DNA of 64,000 bases from Moraxellaceae bacterium (GTDB taxonomy: Bacteria; Pseudomonadota; Gammaproteobacteria; Pseudomonadales; Moraxellaceae), in contig JACKNZ010000006.1 in NCBI GenBank assembly GCA_024234595.1, positions 62,001-126,000 of the forward strand, read 5' to 3'. A model generated the notes under the pieces. That model did not search any database, was not told where the DNA came from, and saw only the letters and a list, made by a program, of their open reading frames with translations. How positions within the stretch are numbered: position 1 is the first letter of the stretch; each line of letters starts with the position of its first letter. The position numbers and the translations under genes are program-made. Shown here in pieces: positions 1 through 7,981 of the stretch.

Positions 1-1571
1 ACATAAGCGGGTTGTTGTTTTTGGCTAATCCATTCGCCCAAATAACGGCTTTCCACTTCGTGAATATACAAACCTGTGTTCACAGGTATGCCAATCACTT
101 CAAAATCACGCGCACTCAGTTTGCGTGGTAATGCTTGTACAGAAACACCAGCTTGTTTAGCAATTAGCTGCTTATCTAAAGCACCATAATTATTAATGTT
201 TTGGTAACTTTTTAAAGCACTAACAAAAGCGGCATCGTCATCCGCCACTTTAAAACTATACAGTTTGGCATCAGTTTGCGCGGCCATATCTGGCTCTAAT
301 TGGCGAACAGTTAACGGGACTGCCCCTACTGCTTTTTCAATCACGCCAAAATCTGCAGCAAACTTGGCTAATGGTGGATAACCGCCTGTTTTTACTTGTA
401 AAGGAAAGTTTTTGGCATTAGTTAATGGTCGTTTATAAACATCTTCAATGCCAGAAGGTAAGGTCAATAAAAATGCAGAATTAGCAGGAAATGGCGCAGC
501 AAAACGCACATAATCGCTGTCTTCAAAATCCTCGCCACTGTTGGGTATGGGTGTCCATACCTGATTACTCCCTTGCAAACGAATGGCTTTAATTTTGTCG
601 GCCGTAATCACTTCGCTAAACCGTAATTCCATATTGGTTAATGGCACACAGGGTGCTTTAGGGTTTTGCCGAGGGCAACTAAAACTGACGGTAAAAGGCT
701 GACGGACATCATAAGCCAAAATTTGGTCACTCGTGCGTTTTTGGCCTGTTGCAGTGGCGACTTGTTTACCCCAAATCAAACGTACTTGTTGGCCACCTGT
801 TAAACGACGGCCACAACTTAAAGCACGCCACTCTTTAACAGCAACGGTTTTATCTTTGTTAGTTTGAGTGTCATAATATTCTCGGCTGGTATTTTTTCGC
901 CACCAATCTTTAAGCTCTTGGTCTTGTTTAGCTAACCATGCCTGCGTTTCTTGTGCGGTAAAAAATTTGGCATACAATTTTTCGGGTGTATCACTGGTTA
1001 AACAATACACCTGACTAGGCAAAGAGCGCGGGTCACTTGCTTTATCTAATTTCACCAAAAATACTTGGTCATCTAAAATAGTGCTTTGATGAAACGGCCA
1101 CGCATCAATCACTCTTACGCCTTGTGTTGCACTATAATCATAACCAAAGGTGACATCCCCGACGGTAAACTGATAATAGGGATAGGCTTTAACAGGTTTG
1201 CCTACCACACTTTTTAAACCTGCTACTAAATTAAACTCACATTTAGTGCCTACAGGTAAATTATCATTAAAATCGTAGACCCATGTACGGGTATTTAACC
1301 AACGACCACGACCATAATTTTTACAAGAAGAACTCACAATAAACGGATTACGCACATTTTTATCGCCCACGCGCACCATATCTTCGGCAAAACGTGCGCG
1401 TGCCTGCCCCACCGCCCCCACATCACCTTGTGGACTAAAACTTTTGAGGGCAACGGTTTGCCCCGACACTTGATAAGCGGTTGCTTTGGCACTAGCAACG
1501 ACTTGTTGCAAATCAAAGGCAAACAGGCTAGAACTAATGATATAAAGAATAACGGTAGATAACAGGCGCAT
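1..1571 (-). CDS. Bacterial alpha-2-macroglobulin family protein (N-terminal part)
   Basis: The gene runs off the left edge of the window, so only the first ~523 residues are visible. The start ATG (1571) is preceded by GGAGG at ideal spacing. The protein opens with a signal peptide (MRLLSTVILYIISSSLFA), so it is exported. Residues ~40-110 carry the pattern typical of large bacterial alpha-2-macroglobulins (COG2373): 'SPQGDVGAVGQARARF', then 'GRGRWLNTRTWVYDF'. These periplasmic or envelope proteins are thought to trap proteases. The thioester region would lie in the missing C-terminal part, so it is unknown whether this is the thioester-bearing type. It is divergent from the HD-domain gene, with 71 bases between the starts. 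Family call fairly sure; substrate unknown. Confidence 0.75.
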   Translation of the reverse strand, partial: MRLLSTVILYIISSSLFAFDLQQVVASAKATAYQVSGQTVALKSFSPQGDVGAVGQARARFAEDMVRVGDKNVRNPFIVSSSCKNYGRGRWLNTRTWVYDFNDNLPVGTKCEFNLVAGLKSVVGKPVKAYPYYQFTVGDVTFGYDYSATQGVRVIDAWPFHQSTILDDQVFLVKLDKASDPRSLPSQVYCLTSDTPEKLYAKFFTAQETQAWLAKQDQELKDWWRKNTSREYYDTQTNKDKTVAVKEWRALSCGRRLTGGQQVRLIWGKQVATATGQKRTSDQILAYDVRQPFTVSFSCPRQNPKAPCVPLTNMELRFSEVITADKIKAIRLQGSNQVWTPIPNSGEDFEDSDYVRFAAPFPANSAFLLTLPSGIEDVYKRPLTNAKNFPLQVKTGGYPPLAKFAADFGVIEKAVGAVPLTVRQLEPDMAAQTDAKLYSFKVADDDAAFVSALKSYQNINNYGALDKQLIAKQAGVSVQALPRKLSARDFEVIGIPVNTGLYIHEVESRYLGEWISQKQQPAY

Positions 1572-1642
1572 ATCGCCTCCTTTGCGATGCAGAGTGAGTG
1601 CTGTTGATGGCTTATTTTAATCTCAATACCACAGGAAGCGTT

Positions 1643-2176
1643 ATGGAAATTATTCGCCAACATCAATTATTAGATATTATTTTGGAAATGCACAAACCAG
1701 CCTTAGCTGCGGACTTTAAGGCTTATAAAAACCATTGTTATCGGGTATTAAATTTTTATGCTTTTTTTGTGGCTAAAAATGCTGACAATCTTAACAAAGG
1801 TGCGATTGCAACCGCCTTTCATGATTTAGGTATCTGGACAGATAATACCTTAGATTATTTACCTAGCTCCATGAAACGTGCTAATGAATATTTAGCCGAG
1901 ATACAGCACTCTTTTTGGCAGGAAGACGTGTGTTTAATGATTGATAATCATCATAAAATCACCCCTTTTCATCATAACGCCTTGGTAGAAGCTTTTAGAA
2001 AGGCCGATTGGTTGGACGTATCTTTAGGCTTATTGGCTTTTGGTTTAAATCGTGAGTTTATTCGCACCATTCAACGCGAGTTTCCTGATGCGGGTTTTCA
2101 TTTACGATTGGTACAACTGTCTTTAGCCAACACACTTAAACATCCATTACGGCCTTTGCCCATTTTTAAGTGGTAA
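1643..2176 (+). CDS. HD-domain phosphohydrolase-like protein
   Basis: A 177-residue cytosolic protein. The start at 1643 (MEIIRQH) is chosen over a longer upstream reading because AGGAAG lies just before it. It shows the order expected of an HD metal-dependent phosphohydrolase: an early His in 'KNHCYRVLNF', the HD pair in 'AFHDLGIWT', His-His in 'DNHHKITP', and a late Asp in 'ADWLDVSLGL'. The substrate cannot be told from sequence; nucleotides or phosphate esters are usual for the superfamily. The gene converges on rluD with 7 bases between stops and no hairpin in the gap, so transcripts may overlap. Confidence 0.7.
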   Translation: MEIIRQHQLLDIILEMHKPALAADFKAYKNHCYRVLNFYAFFVAKNADNLNKGAIATAFHDLGIWTDNTLDYLPSSMKRANEYLAEIQHSFWQEDVCLMIDNHHKITPFHHNALVEAFRKADWLDVSLGLLAFGLNREFIRTIQREFPDAGFHLRLVQLSLANTLKHPLRPLPIFKW

Positions 2177-2183
2177 CTTCAAA

Positions 2184-3167
2184 TCACCCACCCTTTAAAT
2201 CCAAATCTAACTCGTTTAATAACTGGACAAAATCTTCGGGCAACGGTGATTCAAAAGATAATTGTTCATAACTGACAGGATGGGTCAAGGTTAAACGACG
2301 CGCATGTAAGGCTTGGCGCGGAAAACTTTGCAAAGTATGCACCAATTCGGCAGTTGCCCCTTTAGGCAAACGTGGACGCCCTGCATACACAGGGTCACCC
2401 AACAAAGGATGGCCTTTATGAGCAAAATGAACCCGAATTTGATGGGTTCGGCCAGTTTCTAATTCAATACGCACATGGGTCATACCCCGATAACGCTTAA
2501 TCACTCTAAAGTGAGTCACCGCAGGCTTGCCACTACTAATCACCGCCATTTTTATACGTTCACTGGGATGACGGCCAATCGGGGCATCTATGGTGCCACC
2601 ACTGACCAATGAGCCTTGCACAACGGCTTCATACTCACGATAGACATTTTTTTGGCTTAACTCCGCCACCAAAAAAGTTTGAGCAGGTAGCGTTTTAGCA
2701 ACCACTAATAAACCACTGGTATCTTTATCAATACGATGCACTAAACCTGCACGGGGAATATTTTTTAAATCGGGGCAATGAAACAATAAACCATTTAATA
2801 AGGTGCCATCAGGATTCCCTGCCCCCGGATGAACCACTAAACCTGCTGCTTTATCCAACACCAAAATATCAGCATCTTCATAAATAATATTAAGAGGGAT
2901 ATCTTGTGGCTTGGCTTCGGTTTCCACTTCCAACATAATCTCTAAGGTGACATTTTCACCGCCAGCTACTCTATCCTTAGGTCGCCATACCTTGCCTTCA
3001 ACCAACAAATGCCCTTGGTTTATCCACTCTTTTAAACGTTCACGCGAATAATCACTAAATAAACGGGCAACGGCTTGGTCTAAACGCGCACCACCCCAAT
3101 CTAAAGGAATAGTTTCAGTTAAAACAGTTGAGGGTTCATCGGCAGTATGTTGTATTTGCGTAGTCAT
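2184..3167 (-). CDS. rluD: 23S rRNA pseudouridine synthase RluD
   Basis: Converts uridines of helix 69 in 23S rRNA (E. coli 1911, 1915, 1917) to pseudouridine during late 50S assembly. At ~327 residues it has the usual length. The N-terminal S4 RNA-binding domain spans ~20-80 ('RLDQAVARLFSDYSRERLK'). The RsuA/RluD catalytic domain follows, with the active-site Asp in 'LVHRIDKDTSGLLVVAKT' and the later 'GRTHQIRVHFAHKGHPLLGD' block. I chose the ATG at 3167 because the 23 extra residues of the longer reading resemble no RluD N-terminus. It is divergent from bamD, a common arrangement in gammaproteobacteria; the gap holds a REP-like palindrome. Confidence 0.93.
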   Translation of the reverse strand: MTTQIQHTADEPSTVLTETIPLDWGGARLDQAVARLFSDYSRERLKEWINQGHLLVEGKVWRPKDRVAGGENVTLEIMLEVETEAKPQDIPLNIIYEDADILVLDKAAGLVVHPGAGNPDGTLLNGLLFHCPDLKNIPRAGLVHRIDKDTSGLLVVAKTLPAQTFLVAELSQKNVYREYEAVVQGSLVSGGTIDAPIGRHPSERIKMAVISSGKPAVTHFRVIKRYRGMTHVRIELETGRTHQIRVHFAHKGHPLLGDPVYAGRPRLPKGATAELVHTLQSFPRQALHARRLTLTHPVSYEQLSFESPLPEDFVQLLNELDLDLKGG

Positions 3168-3260
3168 GTTTGGCTTAACGGTCAGAAATATTTGATAATA
3201 GGTACATAAGACTTCATGATTTGAAATCCTTGCCACGTCTCCCCTTAACTGTAGAGAGAA

Positions 3261-3295
3261 CTCCCTCTCCCAAAGGGAGAGGGTTGGGGTGAGGG
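3261..3295. repeat. REP-like palindrome (CCCTCTCCC / GGGAGAGGG family), copy 1
   Basis: The arms CTCCCTCTCCC and GGGAGAGGG are followed by TTGGGGTGAGGG. It lies between rluD and bamD. Related copies are at 17662-17696 (inverted), 52265-52299, 54173-54207 and 54222-54260. Confidence 0.75.
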
Positions 3296-3329
3296 ATGCC
3301 CGACAGTTTACACTTTTTTGAGAATAAAT

Positions 3330-4202
3330 ATGCGTCTGTTTGCTTTTTTGGCTTTGACTATAGCCTTAACCACTGCTTGTAGTACATCTCCTGATAAAAA
3401 TGCCACGCTTTCCGAAAAAGCCTATTATGAAGCAGCGCAAAAAGCTCTGAATTATGGCAACTTTGATACCGCCAGCAAACATCTTGAAGACTTAGAGTCT
3501 CATTACCCTGTGGGCGCATACACCGAACAAGCCAAACTTGATTTAATGTATGCACGTTATAAGCATTTGGATTATTTGGGCGCAGTGTCAGCAGCAGAGC
3601 GTTTTATTCGCCTGTATCCACTCAACACACAATTAGATTATGCCTATTACATTCGTGCCTTAGCTAATTTTGAAATGGATAAAGATTCTTTTTTGCGTTT
3701 TATTCCCATCAATGGCGCACATCGTGATTTAAATAATTCACGCCAAGCCTTTGACAATTTTAAAGAATTAGTGACTCGCTTTCCAAATAGTGCTTATGCA
3801 CCTGATGCTCGCCAACGAATGATTTATATCCGTAATCAGTTAGCCGAAAATGAGCTACATGCAGGTCGTTATTATTTAAAACGTAAAACCTATATTAGCG
3901 CACTTAATCGCGCACGTTGGGTGATGGAAAATTACGCCGAAACACCGCAATCAGCCGAAGCCTTAGCGATTGCCACTTATTGTTATCAAAAGTTAGGTAT
4001 TAGTGATTTAGCAGAGCAAAATATGGCTGTGTTACAAAAGAACTATCCGCAATATATTGATGCCAAAGGCAATATTAAGATTGAATTTGGTGGCCAAAAT
4101 GAAGACCGCTCTTGGTTAAATATGTTAAGTTTTAACTTGTTTGATAAAAAAGCGACCGACTCAAACAATAGCGATGTACCACCGCCAAAAGCTTTTCAAT
4201 AG
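3330..4202 (+). CDS. bamD: Outer membrane assembly lipoprotein BamD
   Basis: Essential lipoprotein of the BAM complex, which folds beta-barrel proteins into the outer membrane; it links BamA to BamC and BamE. The signal peptide ends in a lipobox (LTTAC, Cys at ~17), giving an outer-membrane-anchored periplasmic protein. TPR-like repeats fill residues ~25-240 ('YYEAAQKALNYGNFDTASK', 'FDNFKELVTRFPNSAYAPDA'), the standard YfiO pattern. The ATG at 3330 is preferred to a TTG four codons upstream because it starts directly at the signal peptide. The C-terminal ~35 residues are polar and probably disordered, and somewhat longer than in E. coli. Confidence 0.93.
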   Translation: MRLFAFLALTIALTTACSTSPDKNATLSEKAYYEAAQKALNYGNFDTASKHLEDLESHYPVGAYTEQAKLDLMYARYKHLDYLGAVSAAERFIRLYPLNTQLDYAYYIRALANFEMDKDSFLRFIPINGAHRDLNNSRQAFDNFKELVTRFPNSAYAPDARQRMIYIRNQLAENELHAGRYYLKRKTYISALNRARWVMENYAETPQSAEALAIATYCYQKLGISDLAEQNMAVLQKNYPQYIDAKGNIKIEFGGQNEDRSWLNMLSFNLFDKKATDSNNSDVPPPKAFQ

Positions 4203-4216
4203 GTTATCACATTGGT

Positions 4217-4265
4217 TTCGACTTCGCTCAACCAGCACAACGTTTGCTCCCTGAGCGGAGTCGAA
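4217..4265. repeat. Dispersed hairpin TTCGACTTCGCTCA...TGAGCGGAGTCGAA, copy 1
   Basis: Arms at 4217-4230 and 4252-4265 pair with one mismatch; the loop contains ACGTTTGCTCC. Sister copies are at 6970-7016 and 26743-26790. It lies between bamD and the osmC-like gene, where it could end bamD transcription, although no T-run follows. Confidence 0.75.
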
Positions 4266-4297
4266 GGGATATTTATACATTCAATAGGAAGATAATA

Positions 4298-4741
4298 ATG
4301 GCCGATAAACTGACGATTAGTATTCAGCAAACCAGCGACTATAAATTTGAAGTCGATTTTGGTGCTGCCCTCAGCCCTATGATGGCTGATTTGCCACCAC
4401 CGTTAGGTGAAGGCTCTGCCCCCTCACCTGAGCATTTGTTATTGGCGGCAGTGGCCAATTGTTTATCGGCCAGTTTGTTGTTTGCATTACGCAAATTTAA
4501 GCAAAATGCTGACAATATTCGGTGCTCAATTAGTTGTACGGTTGATCGTAATGAGCAAAAACGCTTACGCGTGACGCAAATTAATGCCAACATTAATTTA
4601 GGTAAAGCGGCTGCTGAGTTTGAGCACCTAGAGCGGATTTTGGCGCAGTTTGAAGATTTTTGTACCGTGTCGCAAAGTGTGCAAGCGGGTATTCCTTTGC
4701 ACATTAATGTGTTTGATGGTGAGGGAGTGGCCTTGAAATGA
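4298..4741 (+). CDS. OsmC/Ohr-family protein
   Basis: A 147-residue cytosolic protein of the OsmC/Ohr fold, whose members reduce organic hydroperoxides with a pair of cysteines. Both cysteines are present in the usual surroundings: 'AAVANCLSASLL' (~58) and 'FEDFCTVSQSV' (~119). The N-terminal 'PSPEHLLLAAVANC' stretch is typical. The start at 4298 is supported by AGGAAG. It overlaps the sirtuin gene by 4 bases (ATGA), so the two are translationally coupled. Whether this is a true peroxidase or one of the many uncharacterised OsmC-like proteins cannot be decided here. Confidence 0.85.
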   Translation: MADKLTISIQQTSDYKFEVDFGAALSPMMADLPPPLGEGSAPSPEHLLLAAVANCLSASLLFALRKFKQNADNIRCSISCTVDRNEQKRLRVTQINANINLGKAAAEFEHLERILAQFEDFCTVSQSVQAGIPLHINVFDGEGVALK

Positions 4742-5514
4742 CTCATTCAACACCGCTCGCCGCCGCTCAAGACCTGATTAAATCAGCCAACTCGATATTA
4801 TTTATTACAGGTGCAGGTTTATCGGCAGATTCAGGATTGCCGACCTATCGAGGTGTGGGGGGTTTGTATGAAGGTCAACGCACAGACGAAGGCTATGCTA
4901 TCGAAACCGCTTTGAGCGCGTCGATGTTTAAACATCGCCCTGAAATTACATGGAAATATTTGTGGCAAATTGGCTCAGCGTGTTATCAAGCTAGGTTTAA
5001 TCAAGGCCATGCCATTATTGCCGACATCGAAAAAAACAAACCCAATACATGGGTGCTAACGCAAAATATTGATGGTTTTCATCATCAAGCAGGCAGCAAA
5101 AACCTTATCGAAATTCATGGCCGTGGCGAACGCTTATATTGTGTTGCCTGTGATTTTGAAAGTACGGCCGAACAACTTTTGGCTAACTACCAACAAACTA
5201 TCAGTCTGCCACCACATTGCCCTCAGTGCGGCGGTTTAATACGACCAGATGTAGTGTTGTTTGAAGAAATGTTACCCGAAAAAGCCCTCTCTCAACTTTA
5301 TCAATTGTTGGACACTATGCCCTTTGATGTGGTTGTGGTGGTTGGCACAAGTGCGCAATTTCCACACATTCAACAACCTGTTGTACTTGCAAAACAATTA
5401 GCTATTCCTATTATCGAAATCAACCCCAGCGAAACCGAGTTATCTGTGTTAGCAAGCTATCATTTACGCGGTGGTGCGGCTGAAATGTTAAACGCGTCAT
5501 GGGCAAACGAATAA
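4738..5514 (+). CDS. NAD-dependent deacylase, sirtuin family
   Basis: Removes acyl groups from lysines while consuming NAD. At 258 residues all sirtuin signatures are present: NAD-binding 'GAGLSADSGLPTYRG' (~26-40), 'TQNIDGFHHQAG' (~103-114), the catalytic His in 'IEIHGRGERLYC', and a four-Cys zinc site (C-x2-C near 140, 'CPQC' near 165). The final Rossmann piece is 'VVVGTSAQFPHIQQPV'. It is coupled to the upstream OsmC-like gene by a 4-base overlap. It resembles the CobB-type class, but lacks an obvious Tyr/Arg desuccinylase signature, so the preferred acyl group is left open. Confidence 0.9.
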   Translation: MTHSTPLAAAQDLIKSANSILFITGAGLSADSGLPTYRGVGGLYEGQRTDEGYAIETALSASMFKHRPEITWKYLWQIGSACYQARFNQGHAIIADIEKNKPNTWVLTQNIDGFHHQAGSKNLIEIHGRGERLYCVACDFESTAEQLLANYQQTISLPPHCPQCGGLIRPDVVLFEEMLPEKALSQLYQLLDTMPFDVVVVVGTSAQFPHIQQPVVLAKQLAIPIIEINPSETELSVLASYHLRGGAAEMLNASWANE

Positions 5515-5527
5515 AAAAACTGTAAAA

Positions 5528-5552
5528 GATGGGTTTTGTACCTCGCCCCATC
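5528..5552 (-). terminator. Probable terminator of the ketopantoate-reductase-like gene
   Basis: On the minus strand, a GATGGG/CCCATC stem is followed by TTTTACAGTTTTTTT, just after the stop of the 5563-6528 gene and facing the end of the sirtuin gene. Confidence 0.55.
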
Positions 5553-5562
5553 CTACCACCAA

Positions 5563-6528
5563 TTATCTATCCAACTTAGCCACCAAGCCTTGCAAATTTG
5601 GCACAGCAATACCGCTTTTATTGGCTCGTTGTATATAAGCCTCTAACAACAATAAAGTTTGTGAGCGTACTTTCATAAAGTGCGCTTGTAAGTAAGTTTC
5701 CATATCTAAAGGCGCAACATGACGTGCCAGTTTTAGGATGACTGGTAACATCCAAGGTTTCACTTGCCTCAACACCATGCTGGCTTTACTACCATATTCT
5801 GCATGTAAGGCAGCAAATACCTCTTGCTGTGCGGCTATCATGGTTTTTAATAACGCTTTATTGGCTAATAACTGCTTAAATTGCCAATCACTTAATTCTA
5901 AGGCGACCAAAAACACCATCAAAAAGCCTGTATTGTGGGCATTACTAATTGCAAATTGTTTTTGCTGTATTGCACTAATTTTGGCTTTTTTTAACACCGT
6001 CAACAATGCCGACACTCCCTCCACCTCACCATCAACAGGCATTGGCATAATTGGTGGAATCCAAAAGGCAATGCCTTCTCGCTCCGTTTGTTCGGTGGCT
6101 AAAGGCGTGTGATAACTAATCATGTTAATCATGCCAGCTGCTACTTGTTGTTTGCCAAAGGTCTGTTGCACTCGGCTCACATCATCAGGGTCAGGTTGCA
6201 ACACCACCACTAAGGCCTCACCAATCGCTGCTTTCATGGGGGCTAAATCCATCGCTGCTAATGCAGTGCTGGAAACACACAACCAAACTTGACTCAACTG
6301 AATGTTGGCCAAACTCTGCCATGAGGTGTGACAACTAAAATTATTAAAAATAATAGGCCTAACACGCTGTTTGTCTTGGTGTAAGTTATATAAAACAAAA
6401 CCTTGTTGTGCTTCTGGCAGATATTTTTCTTTTAGTAAAAAATGAATGTGATAACCCGCTTGTGCCAAATGATAGGCATACACCTGCCCAACTGCACCAG
6501 CACCAATAATTAAAATATGTTCGCTCAT
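5563..6528 (-). CDS. Ketopantoate reductase (PanE/ApbA)-like NADP-dependent reductase
   Basis: About 321 residues. The N-terminal Rossmann motif is 'ILIIGAGAVGQVYAYHLAQAG' (residues 4-24), and the C-terminal half is helical as in PanE/ApbA. PanE reduces 2-dehydropantoate with NADPH in coenzyme A synthesis. The key PanE residues are not clear here (the 'NPxT/NxL' region is hard to place), so it may be a paralogue acting on another 2-oxo acid. The start at 6528 (MSEHILI) has GGCGGA upstream; a start seven codons earlier is less likely. It is divergent from the ArsR-family gene, with an operator-like inverted repeat between them, so it is a plausible target of that regulator. Confidence 0.7.
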   Translation of the reverse strand: MSEHILIIGAGAVGQVYAYHLAQAGYHIHFLLKEKYLPEAQQGFVLYNLHQDKQRVRPIIFNNFSCHTSWQSLANIQLSQVWLCVSSTALAAMDLAPMKAAIGEALVVVLQPDPDDVSRVQQTFGKQQVAAGMINMISYHTPLATEQTEREGIAFWIPPIMPMPVDGEVEGVSALLTVLKKAKISAIQQKQFAISNAHNTGFLMVFLVALELSDWQFKQLLANKALLKTMIAAQQEVFAALHAEYGSKASMVLRQVKPWMLPVILKLARHVAPLDMETYLQAHFMKVRSQTLLLLEAYIQRANKSGIAVPNLQGLVAKLDR

Positions 6529-6554
6529 TATTATCCGCCCAAAATCCAATCAAT

Positions 6555-6585
6555 TCGATATATATCAAATTATTATATATTTCGA
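6555..6585. promoter_or_regulatory. Operator-like inverted repeat between divergent genes
   Basis: TCGATATATAT (6555-6565) and ATATATTTCGA (6575-6585) form an 11-bp inverted repeat with one mismatch and a 9-base spacer. It sits between the reductase gene and the ArsR-family gene. ArsR proteins bind such AT-rich imperfect palindromes, usually over their own promoter. Confidence 0.5.
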
Positions 6586-6651
6586 TGATTGTCAAATTAT
6601 AATTGTGTTATACTAAACCTTAATCATCTTATTTTTTTGAAGCGGCATACC

Positions 6652-6963
6652 ATGAAAGATTTAAATGCGATGGCTCAAGCCTTTAAAGCTTTGTCACATC
6701 CTAATCGTTTGCAAATGTATTTGGAGTTGTTAGAACTGCGCGAGAAGATTGTTTCTTCGGGGGATTGCCAAAAAAAAGAATGTAGTTTTGGTTTGTCCGA
6801 ATTTATGCACAAACTCAATATTGGCGCGCCAACGGTGTCTCATCATATTAAAGAATTGGTCAATGCCAAGCTGATTTGGGTGGAGCGTCATGGCAAATTT
6901 ATGACTTGTCACCTTAATGAAGAGATGAGAGCAGAGATAGAACAGTTTTTTGGGACAAAATAA
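6652..6963 (+). CDS. ArsR-family transcriptional regulator
   Basis: A 103-residue winged-helix protein. 'FKALSHPNRLQMYLELL' (~10-26) is the classic ArsR N-terminal helix, and 'GAPTVSHHIKELVNAKLIWVERHGKF' contains the recognition helix and wing (~61-86). Two cysteines in 'SGDCQKKECSFG' could be a metal or thiol sensor, but they are not at the canonical ArsR position, so the ligand is unknown. The start at 6652 is chosen because the upstream extension overlaps the promoter region. It probably represses itself and perhaps the divergent reductase gene through the palindrome at 6555-6585. Confidence 0.85.
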   Translation: MKDLNAMAQAFKALSHPNRLQMYLELLELREKIVSSGDCQKKECSFGLSEFMHKLNIGAPTVSHHIKELVNAKLIWVERHGKFMTCHLNEEMRAEIEQFFGTK

Positions 6964-6969
6964 CTCTTT

Positions 6970-7016
6970 TTCGTCTTCGCTCAGAAGGCATATACGTTTG
7001 CTGAGCGAAGTCGAAG
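6970..7016. repeat. Dispersed hairpin TTCGTCTTCGCTCAG...CTGAGCGAAGTCGAA, copy 2
   Basis: Same family as 4217-4265 and 26743-26790, including the ACGTTTGCT loop core. It lies between the converging ArsR and response regulator genes. Confidence 0.75.
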
Positions 7017-7025
7017 CAGACACAA

Positions 7026-7976
7026 TCATGCTAATGCAGGCTTTGCACCACCAAAGCCTTTGGCTCGTAACCTAGCCAAATAATCAATCATTTTACTGCT
7101 AACAACCTTTTCTTGTGCATCATTCGATACTTGCACTTTAATGGCTTGTTTAAGCTCAGGAACATCTTGTAGTTGTTTATAACGCGCCATGGTTGACTCT
7201 AAACTTTTGGCCAATAAACCTTTACGCAACGGCTTTGGCAAGTAACGATAAACCTGTGCTTGATTGATTAAAGCCGCTACTCGTTGGGTATCCTTAAAAC
7301 TGGTATTCACTATCGTTAATAAATCGGGATACTCTTGTTTTAGTGTTTTAATAAGTGTTGATGCGTCACCATCTGCCAGCTGCAACTCCGTGACCAACAC
7401 CGCAACTTTTTGACTCGCCAAGACGGCTAATGCACTGGCAATGGTAGTACGCCATAATACTTGTTGTTTGTCACCCAACAACTCACGTACAGTCTCATAC
7501 ACTGCCACATCTTCATCTAATACCAAACAAGTTAAACCCTTTGCAGGGACAGGCACAGGAAAACTCGGCACATTGACTGTCTCAAGTTTTGCTGCAATAG
7601 ACACCGCATCGGCCACCGTATCACGCAACTCTTTTGGCCCCCACGGTTTATTGATATACCTAAAAATTTCACCCTCATTAACAGAGTCTAAAGCAGCATC
7701 GGCATCGGCATAACCCGTTAATAAAATACGCACCGTGTTGGGGCTAATGTATTTGGCTTGTTTTAAAAGCTCCGTACCTACCATCAGTGGCATACGTTGG
7801 TCAGAGATGACAACATTGATTTTTTCTTTGGCCATAATTTTTAGGGCTTCGTTGCCGTCGGTGGTGGCAAATACTTGGTATTGCATTCTTAACAGCATCG
7901 TTAAGGTACGCAAAATACGCTCCTCATCATCAACCAATAAAATCGAAGGCTTAAGTTTGACAGTATTCATCATCAT
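7026..7976 (-). CDS. Response regulator with receiver plus degenerate second receiver
   Basis: 316 residues, no DNA-binding or enzymatic output domain. Receiver 1 (~11-130) is complete: acidic pocket D16-D17-E18, phospho-acceptor D59 in 'VISDQRMP', K110 in 'YINKPWG'. Receiver 2 (~147-265) keeps the fold ('LVLDEDVAV', 'YRYLPKPL') but has E197 ('VTELQL') at the phospho-acceptor place, so it is a pseudo-receiver, possibly mimicking the phosphorylated state. The last ~50 residues are polar. The gene follows the sensor kinase by 5 bases, and its Shine-Dalgarno overlaps the kinase stop, so they form one operon. Three ATGs in a row make the exact start uncertain. Confidence 0.8.
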   Translation of the reverse strand: MMMNTVKLKPSILLVDDEERILRTLTMLLRMQYQVFATTDGNEALKIMAKEKINVVISDQRMPLMVGTELLKQAKYISPNTVRILLTGYADADAALDSVNEGEIFRYINKPWGPKELRDTVADAVSIAAKLETVNVPSFPVPVPAKGLTCLVLDEDVAVYETVRELLGDKQQVLWRTTIASALAVLASQKVAVLVTELQLADGDASTLIKTLKQEYPDLLTIVNTSFKDTQRVAALINQAQVYRYLPKPLRKGLLAKSLESTMARYKQLQDVPELKQAIKVQVSNDAQEKVVSSKMIDYLARLRAKGFGGAKPALA

Positions 7977-7981
7977 TTATC

